Below are positions 57,540 through 64,000 of a DNA stretch of 64,000 nt, piece by piece; position 1 is the stretch's first letter, and each line of letters starts with the position of its first letter. The stretch is from Proteles cristata cristata. Taxonomy: Eukaryota; Chordata; Mammalia; Carnivora; Hyaenidae. Both the position numbers and the translations under genes were made by a program. The notes beneath the pieces were generated by a model. That model saw only the letters and a program-made list of their open reading frames with translations, was not told the origin of the DNA and searched no databases. Where the stretch lies: contig JAESUZ010003107.1 in the NCBI GenBank assembly GCA_017311185.1, forward strand, positions 1,054,001 through 1,118,000. The letters run 5' to 3'.

Positions 57540-57665
57540 AAAACAACCCCATTTAATAAACCCATTATTTGTGCAAAACACTTTGCTGGACACAGCAGGA
57601 ACTATGAGATAAACATGATGTGTCTCAGTCTTTGAAAATCTCACAGTCTAGTAAGAAAGGGGAGA
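57540..57665 (-). mobile_element. L2 LINE relic, antisense
   Basis: 'gtgcaaaacactttgctggacacagcaggaac', 'ctcacagtctagtaagaaaggggagacatattcatgaataacc'. Confidence 0.65.
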
Positions 57666-58205
57666 CATATTCATGAATAACCCCAAAAACAAAGAAAATA
57701 CATGAGCTATGAGATTACAGCACAGTGTCATTGCACTGCTGATTGTCTCCATATAAATTTGATCACAACTCTATCTCTTCCATCCAAAACTCTAAACAAA
57801 AAAAAACAAAAAAAACCCTAAACCTATCCTAGGTTGAGAAAAAGAAATAAGATGGAAGATTAAGTAATTGTTTATTTGTTATAAAAGATTTTAGAAGTGA
57901 AATTTACAAATTAGGCTAAAATCAGTTTTAAATGCTCATTGCCTTTCACTTAGCCATATAAATCTATCCTTTGTCACCACCAATAAATGAGTTGTGTGTG
58001 AAAGAGAACTAAATGTTGTAAATCGTTTCCAAGTCAGGGATGAGAAACAAAAGTACTACTATTTACAAATAACAATAGTGTGAATACTTACAAAACCTAA
58101 GAAAATCAATTGAAAAGAATGATACATCAGTATGAGAGTTCAGCAAAGTAGTTAGATATTTTTTTTTAATTAGTATTGCCTATGTACTAACAATAAACAG
58201 CTGGT
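57666..58205. other. Unclassified sequence
   Basis: AT-rich; no repeat or exon recognised. Confidence 0.45.
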
Positions 58206-58209
58206 AAAT

Positions 58210-58908
58210 ACGGTAGTCCCCCTCATGCACAGGGTATGTGCTCCAAGATCCCCAGTGCATGCCTGAAACCGCAGACAGTACTGAACCTGAAGTACACTAT
58301 GTTTTTTCCTGCACGGAGGTGCCTATGAGAGCGTTTAATTGATAAATTAGTCACAGAGATTAACAACAAGTAATAAGGTAGAATAAGTAGCTCAGTTGGT
58401 TAAGCATCCCACCCTTGGTTTCTTTCAGCTCAGGTCATGATCTCGGGGTGTCCTGAGTTTGAACCATCATAGGGCTCTGTGATGACAGTGCAGAGCCTGC
58501 TTGGGATTCTGCCCCGTCTCTCTCCACCCCTCCCCCGCTCACGCTGTCTCTGTCTCTCAAAATAAATGAAATAAACTTCAAAGAAGATTATTAAAAAATA
58601 ATAGTAAAACAAAATAGAATAATTATAATATACTATAATAAAAGTTAGGTGAATGTGCTGTCTCAAAATCTCTCGCACTCACCCTTCTGCCGCTGCTGAC
58701 GTGAGAAAATAAAACGCCTACGTGAAGAAATGAAGGGGGGGCGGGGAAATGACTCGATTCCTGACGCAGAGTTAGGCTGCTATTGGCTATCTGATGATTC
58801 GTCAGAATCATCGGCTTCCTGCGGGGGTTGACCGCCGCCTATCTGAAACTGCCCAAAGCGAAGTTTCAGCGAAACTGCCGAAACCACGTGCAAGGGGAGA
58901 CTACTTTA
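58210..58908 (+). mobile_element. Tigger-type (TcMar) non-autonomous DNA transposon, split by a SINE
   Basis: The terminal inverted repeats CGGTAGTCCCCCT and AGGGGAGACTACT sit next to TA. The interior follows a known Tigger-type MITE: 'gtgctccaagatccccagtgcatgcctgaaaccgc', 'aattataatatactataataaaagttaggtgaatgtg', 'gaagtttcagcgaaactgccgaaacc'. A SINE occupies 58,386-58,592. Exact family (MER2/MER44/Tigger) not fixed. Confidence 0.82.
58386..58592 (+). mobile_element. CAN-SINE with clipped head
   Basis: Starts at GTAGCTCAGTTGGTTAAGC, about 10 bp short of the normal 5' end, and ends CTCAAAATAAATGAAATAAAC. Flanks GTAGAATAA and ATAGAATAA fit a duplication. Confidence 0.9.
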
Positions 58909-58927
58909 TAATGGAAAAAAAGCTTAC

Positions 58928-59312
58928 TGTTAGAGGAGTTCGTGGAGATGATATACCACTAGGTGACCCTCAAACCGAACCTGGACAGCCTGTCTCCTCA
59001 CCGCATCCCCTGTCCTTGGAATGTATGTTTTGCCCACCGTTCGCACCAGTGTGGGTTATTTCCAAGGACGCAGCCTCGAGACAGCTATGTGTCGCTCAGA
59101 CCATCCTTATGGTGTATGTGACTGAACCCCTGGTTCAGGCCTCTGTGTAAACATTAAAGATTCTGGTGGGTGGGTGCAGAGATCTGTCCATTTTGTTACC
59201 ACCCAAATCAAGCCTCTTAAGTAAGTTCCCTTGCGCGTTAAACCGGCCATGTACCAAACTGGAGTGGTCTGCCTCTTTCCTTCTGTGTATGGGATCAGTT
59301 TACAAACCAACA
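58928..59312 (+). mobile_element. Solo LTR, same family as 45,995-46,380
   Basis: 385 bp from TGTTAGAGGAG to AAACCAACA; flanks CTTAC and CATAC (4 of 5). Shared blocks with the other copy include CTTGGAATGT, GTGACTRAACCC, GGTGCAGAGATCT, CCTAAGTAAGTT-like and TGGTCTGCCTCTTTC-like sequence. An ATTAAA signal lies at about 59,152. It keeps many more CpGs than its relative. No viral genes adjoin it. The frame at 58,794-59,150 that overlaps it also crosses the Tigger end and is not a gene. Confidence 0.88.
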
Positions 59313-61234
59313 CATACACAGTAACCCAAAGTATAAAATATCTAAGAATCACACTAATAAAAGCTGCTGGACCTCTTTTTTTTGAAAACCGTATATTTTT
59401 ATTGAGACAATATTTTAAAAGCATCAAGCTATTTTACTGGTGGCTATTTTGTGTGCCATTTAACTGGAACCAACAGACTTCGTCAGAACAAGATGCGTGA
59501 CATATGCCAAGACATGATCCAATCAATGGGGGTGCATAAAACATGCTACTTCACACACATAGGTACCTGCTGACTGTAGTTCTGCTACAGTTTATATCTG
59601 CGTAACACAAGAATTCTGAGAAAAACTGTTTTTCAAGATTCCCATCAAAAAGAAAAAATATACGTCACGGTGGGTTTATAATTGTAAGCACTTTATTATT
59701 GAATATAGTTCTGACAAGAAAGAACTTCCACTTTTATTAGGCATTGATGCGAACCAAATTCCTCTCTTTTTACATAACTGATGATTGGAAGAATTTCCAT
59801 GGACTGGCTTCTGGTTCTGCACATTTTAACTCTTCTTTCTCCCCCATTACTCATATATTTCCAGAGGCAGGAGCTATAGGATGTGTTCAAACTGAGATAT
59901 GATCTCTGGCCTTGTACCTTCCCATCACAAAGTATATCCATGTAATAGGCTGTAGGAGTATCCCTGGAATCCTTTCCTATTCTGGGAAACAACCTAACTG
60001 CTGGGAATAACCTAACTATACATGGAAGTTACTCTGAAACTCAACATGTGTCCCATTAAATTCAAACTAAATGATTTCCCAATTCAACTCCCCTTTAGCC
60101 AAGTATCAAAATTGCCTGAGGGGCAGTGTAATGGAAAGGCAGTCTAAGTTGAACAATGAAGGGATTTGGAATTTTAAACTAATGAAGGTTTAAATATCTT
60201 ACTGTTGCCTGGTATCATAACTATTTCTGGATGAATAAAAACAGAATTTTCCTTTCTGCACATATTCACCTTCCTTCCCTGATTCCTCCTCCACTTGGAA
60301 GAGAAGGCAAGGGGATGGTGGTATTTGTCTTGGCCCCATTCTGTTCTTGCTGAGCCAGACTGTTGTCAAGCTCTTGGTTACAGCGATTTTTATACCACAG
60401 TATAGATCATTCTGTTTTCTCGTGTGATTTTTCCACCTATTCAATAAAAATAGCTTGTCTCTTCTAAATGCAGTAAAATTTTAAAAGCTCTGATCTTTTC
60501 TTACCTGATCGTGGCAGCCTCCAATCTGAAAACAAGAAATGGCATACCATTCTGGTTATTTTCACAGTGACTACTACTGTTTCTAAAACCAAAATCAGAG
60601 CAGAAACACAACTGTAGTGTGACGCTGGACTTCCTCCAGTCCCACAACCTGTTTCTCCTGCTAAATAATCCTCAGAGTGTAAAATGGAGAAAAGAAAGGA
60701 CAGAAGCACAAAATTATCTAGTTAGCAACATCTTGGGACAATGAAATTCCCAATTTCATTTTCTTTACACACTATTCTTGGTATCCAGGAAATCTCATCC
60801 ATTAATGTGGTTTCAAATACCACCTATATCCAATGACTTCAAATTCTGTATTGGAACTTTCTCCTAAGATCAAGATCTATTTACACGATTCCTATGGAAC
60901 TTTGTAACTTAGACACAACATGTCTTAAATATAACTTATTCTCCCTTTCAAATAACCACTTCCACTTCCATATGTATTTCTAAAGAACAAAGATATTCTC
61001 TACAATAACCAATTATCAAAACCCAGAAAATAATATTGATTTCATGCTACTATCTAATCTGGATAAGTTGTTCCTATTTTACCAACTATCCCAGTTATGT
61101 TCTTTATAGGAAAAAAAATCTCCGATCAAGTATCATACATTGCATTTAGCTTCCATGTCCCTTTAGTCTCATTTAATCTGGAACACCTCTTTAGTCTATT
61201 TTTTTTTTCATTATGTTGACCTTTTTTTAAAATC
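59313..61234. other. Unclassified sequence with weak minus-strand transcript signals
   Basis: On the minus strand AATAAA occurs at 59,398-59,403, 15-20 nt before a T8 run at 59,376-59,383, and another AATAAA at 59,692-59,697. A possible minus-strand 21-nt microexon lies at 60,505-60,525. Open frames at 59,696-59,992, 60,199-60,444 and 60,464-60,709 (minus) show no domain I recognise. Confidence 0.35.
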
Positions 61235-61458
61235 TTTTTTAATTTTTTAATGTTTATTTATTTATTTTTGAGAGACAAAGAGAAAGAGTGAGCAGAGGAG
61301 GGGCAGAGAGAGAGAGAGGGAGAGAGAGAATCCCAAGCAGACCCCATGCTGTTAGAAAATAGCCCGATGCGGGTCTCAAACTCACAAACTGTGAGATCAT
61401 GACCTGAGTCAAAATCAAGAGGCTGATACTTAACCAAGTGAGCCACCTAGGTGCCCCA
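61235..61458 (-). mobile_element. CAN-SINE, antisense
   Basis: (ATTT)n tail, (GA)n body and the antisense head 'aaccaagtgagccacctaggtgccc'. Older variant. Confidence 0.92.
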
Positions 61459-61477
61459 CTCCCACCATTTAAAAAAT

Positions 61478-61632
61478 TTTTTTTATTTATTTACTTTTGA
61501 GAGAGAGAGAGAGAGAGAATCCCAAGCAGGTTCTGTGTTTAGCACAGAGCTCAATCCCACAGCCCTGGGATCACTACCTGAGCCAAAATCAAGAGTTGGA
61601 CGCTCAACCAACTGAGCCACCTAGGTGTCCCT
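61478..61632 (-). mobile_element. Shorter CAN-SINE, antisense, in tandem with the previous one
   Basis: About 155 bp, same strand as its neighbour. GTTGACCTTTTTTT (61,217-61,230) and CTTGACCATTTTTTT (61,634-61,648) flank the pair as one outer duplication, so one copy likely entered the other's tail. Confidence 0.9.
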
Positions 61633-61787
61633 ACCTTGACCATTTTTTTTAAATGAAATTGACAAACTATTTTGAAGGTCTCTTGATTTGGTTTTACCTG
61701 AGAATTCCTCGTGATTCAATTAAAGCTATATTATTTGGCAGTATTAACATGAAAGTGGGGTTGTGTCAACTTTAGCACATCATGTTT

Positions 61788-62006
61788 TTAAAAAAATTTT
61801 TAATGTTTTATTTATTACTGAGAGAGAGAGAGAGAGAGACAGCTTGAGCAGGGGAGGGTCAGAGAGAAAGGGAGACACAGAATCTGAAACAGGCTTCAGA
61901 CTCTGAGCTGGCAGTCAGCACAGAGCCTGTCACGAGGCTCGAACCCACGAACCATGAGATCATGACTTGAGCCGAATTCGGACGCTTAACTGACTGAGCC
62001 ACCCAG
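61788..62006 (-). mobile_element. CAN-SINE, antisense
   Basis: A perfect 13-bp duplication, GCACATCATGTTT, at 61775-61787 and 62007-62019. The classic type, with GGCAGTCAGCACAGAGCC. Confidence 0.96.
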
Positions 62007-62019
62007 GCACATCATGTTT

Positions 62020-62497
62020 AAGAAGCATATGATGTTGATCTGCTCCACTACTGTGACATTACCTTCATCACTTGTTTTCTCCACTATAAAGTTGCTACTT
62101 TTCCTTTGCAGTTAATAAGTATTTTGTAAAAAGAGACTATGAGACTACATAAATACCCTCTTCTTCATCAAACTTTTACCAAGTACCTTCTAACATTTAT
62201 TGATGATTCTTGCAGGAATCAATATTACCATGACATTTACCAAATGGTAATTTTTCTGACTCCATCATTTTTTTATATGTATCATTTCGGCATTCTACTC
62301 TAATGAAGTTTTTCCTGTTTCCTATTTGTTTATATGTGTGGTCTTATGAATATCTGTGTTATTTGAGGGGTAAAAAGTCATTATGATCATTTAAATGCTC
62401 AGATTGTCCTAGTAGGAGTCATATAGTACTTTTATACAATAATAAACCCCCCAAAAATGGTAGATTGAGTGAGTTGTCACTAAATGCCCTATCCAGA
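62020..62497. other. Unclassified sequence upstream of L1
   Basis: AT-rich, no recognised repeat. It forms the left flank of the young L1, with 'atgccctatccagagag' directly before it. Confidence 0.5.
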
Positions 62498-62504
62498 GAG
62501 GGGG

Positions 62505-62515
62505 CAAGATGGCGG
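62505..62515 (+). promoter_or_regulatory. YY1-type site at L1 5' end
   Basis: CAAGATGGCGG fits the YY1 core AAGATGGCGG. In human L1, YY1 at the same place is known to set accurate transcription start. By analogy this marks the likely +1 region. Confidence 0.75.
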
Positions 62516-62921
62516 AGAAGTAAGGAGCTCCGTACTTGCACTCGCGCCCATACATCACACAGAAAAGATCTGAAGCCATTGGAAACCATACAAAACCTGA
62601 GAGACTGGGAGAAAAAAGGACGCAGAATCCACTGAGAAAGCCTTCTAACGTGAGTGCGAACCGGGAAGGTAAAATCGGGCCGGGATCGGAGCCTCCAGGG
62701 TGGGAGGCGATCCCCCTCTACCCTCTACGGGGAGTGAGAGGGGAAAAGGAGAGAGTCGGAGACAGAAAAATCTCCGCTCGGTGCATAGAAAGACTGTACT
62801 TACCAAATACCTGCACACCAGGTCCCCTTGCGCCAACTGGTCCTGGGGGAGGCTGAGCAAACAAACTGCTTCTTTGTGCCACTCCTGGAGGTTGGGTTTT
62901 AAAGCGGCGCGGGCGCGCCTG

Positions 62922-62931
62922 CCGCCATTGT
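62922..62931 (-). promoter_or_regulatory. Antisense YY1-like site in L1 5' UTR
   Basis: CCGCCATTGT is the reverse of ACAATGGCGG. Its orientation could support an antisense promoter within the 5' UTR; motif evidence only. Confidence 0.45.
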
Positions 62932-63138
62932 AGCTCCAGGGCGGCTGGGACCCCTGAAAGAGACGCGCAGACACCGGGCATCCGCGCTCCTGGCTGGCTG
63001 GAACTCGAGAGGGAAGGCAAAGAGCTAAAAACTGGGAAATTTGCCTGTGAGTTCGTGTTTCGGGTGACGAGCCATAGAGAGACCCGGTTTTCCTCACTCC
63101 AGCGGCTCAGGCTACGCGGACCCGGCAGGCAAGCCCCC

Positions 63139-63148
63139 GCGCATGCGC
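63139..63148. promoter_or_regulatory. NRF1-type palindrome in L1 5' UTR
   Basis: GCGCATGCGC is the canonical NRF1 core. NRF1 binding is blocked by CpG methylation, so use would depend on the methylation state of this L1. A GC box CCGCCCC lies at 63,187-63,193. Confidence 0.6.
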
Positions 63149-63506
63149 ACCAGCCTGACCCAGAGAAGGAAGCAGCGATCCTGACTCCGCCCCCAGAGCT
63201 CAGCAGGGAGCCTGGAATTGCCCGAGGGGGTTGTCTGGGAAGCTGTGTCTAAGGCAACTTCAGCGGGGCGCACGGACTGGGATTTGGAGATTGGAACTGG
63301 CCTGTGTTGAAGAGTGCAACCAACTTCGGCTACATCCCCGGAACGGGGAGTTGACACGCCAAAAAAAAAAAAGCGAGCTGCAGCGCGGGGTTCAAGTAGG
63401 GACTGGAGCACCGTCACTCTCCTCCCCACAATCGCCAAGGCAGAACCCCCGCCTGAGGCATCGGATCACGCCACGCCCATCCCTGCCTGAGAGGTGCCCT
63501 CCTCCC

Positions 63507-63610
63507 TTTTTTTTTTTCTTTTTCCCTTTTTTTTTCTTCTTTCTTCTTTCTTTTTTTTCCCCTTTCTTTTCTCTTTTTTTCTTCTTCTTTCTCTTTTCTC
63601 GCCTTTTTCC
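63507..63610. repeat. Pyrimidine-rich T/C tract in L1 5' UTR
   Basis: Runs of T and C (CCCTTTTTTTTTTTC, CTTCTTTCTTCTTTC). The decayed L1 has a related tract at 38,090-38,430, so it is a family feature. Confidence 0.85.
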
Positions 63611-64000
63611 CCCAAAACACTGACCTGATTAACTCTGGTCGCCAGCTTGCTTAAACAATCACAACAAGTCCATTCTGTAAATGTAAATTCTACACCTACC
63701 GACTTTTTCAGCTATTTCTCTCAGGAGTAATTAGACTATATAGTTTCTCTGGATAATTCCAGCATCCTTCTCTCACCTATCCAACCATATTCTATCCTTT
63801 ACCTCTTTGAAAAAAGTTTCTTAGCCCTTCTGCCTGTTCATTCTATTTCCAAATCTGCCTTGTCTCGCCCTGCCTTCTCTCTTTTTCTCTATGCTCTTCA
63901 ACCAGCACTGCATACACACAGCTATTTAACTGTAGCTGGGAAATCCAGGTATATGCTTTAAACCGTTCTTTGTCCATCGGTTTTCTTCTTTTTTCCTTTT

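Larger units (their letters stand above)
62500..64000 (+). mobile_element. Young full-length-type L1, 5' UTR/promoter (continues past window)
   Basis: Begins GGGGCAAGATGGCGGAGAAG, the expected L1 5' end with a YY1-type site at the first bases. The next 950 bp is CpG-dense (CCGGGATCGG, GCGGCGCGGGCGCGCC, CCGCGCATGCGC). It then turns into a pyrimidine-rich tract (63,507-63,610) and AT-richer leader. Layout and 5' end match the decayed L1 at 36,557. ORF1 is not reached, so coding capacity and the 3' duplication cannot be judged. Frames inside it on both strands are by-products of GC content. Confidence 0.92.

Noticed and set aside
58794..59150. 118-codon plus-strand frame
   Set aside because: It crosses the Tigger terminal repeat and the LTR start, so it cannot be an old coding exon or a viral gene.
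62645..63097. 150-codon minus-strand frame and overlapping frames on both strands
   Set aside because: All lie in the CpG-rich L1 5' UTR, where stop codons are rare by composition.
63231..63623. 130-codon plus-strand frame
   Set aside because: It ends in a poly-Phe run encoded by the T/C tract of the L1 5' UTR.

Overview
The window is nuclear DNA of a carnivoran mammal, most likely a feliform. The evidence is about 25 copies of the tRNA-derived carnivore SINE, with the head GGGGCGCCTGGGTGGCT, an internal TCTCT-rich body and an AAATAAAT tail. There are also carnivore LINE-1 copies whose 3' ends match the feliform type. I recognise no protein-coding exon, rRNA, functional tRNA gene, CRISPR array or prokaryotic feature. 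Every long open frame lies in a repeat, in a low-complexity tract, or has no recognisable protein. I read the window as intergenic or deep intronic DNA.

Layout. 1-13,190 is mostly unique AT-rich sequence with ancient MIR/L2 relics, a MER20 DNA transposon, L1 fragments and three CAN-SINEs. 13,840-16,500 is an old L1 carrying an inverted SINE pair. 16,500-20,990 is MIR/L2 relics plus three SINEs. 20,990-26,718 has no carnivore SINE and no L1, and holds the best candidates for conserved non-coding sequence (22.9-23.5 kb). 26,371-27,037 is a three-layer nest: a MER5 element split by a palindromic MITE and by a SINE. 27-34.7 kb has scattered SINEs, two purine microsatellites and a second candidate conserved block (33.95-34.4 kb). 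34,755-42,790 is a multi-layer LINE nest: an old antisense L1 holds a second antisense L1, which in turn holds a decayed, near full-length sense L1 of about 5.4 kb and several SINEs. 42.8-50.8 kb has a long L2 relic, a solo LTR inside an old L1, and a 5'-truncated carnivore L1. 50.9-53.3 kb is an old L1 interrupted by a SINE and by a younger antisense L1. 53.3-62 kb is mostly unclassified, with a Tigger-type DNA transposon, a second solo LTR of the same family, a possible third LTR and several SINEs. From about 62,500 to the right edge lies the CpG-rich 5' UTR/promoter of a young full-length L1 that continues outside the window.

Nothing here works as a gene pathway. The functional content I can support is repeat biology: SINE A/B boxes, a LINE promoter with YY1- and NRF1-type sites, LTR U3/R/U5 signals, and the order of insertions read from target-site duplications. 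Regulatory or exonic roles for unique sequence are offered only as inference. Repeat family names come from recalled consensus sequences, not from a search, and boundaries without a stated duplication are approximate to about 10-30 bp.
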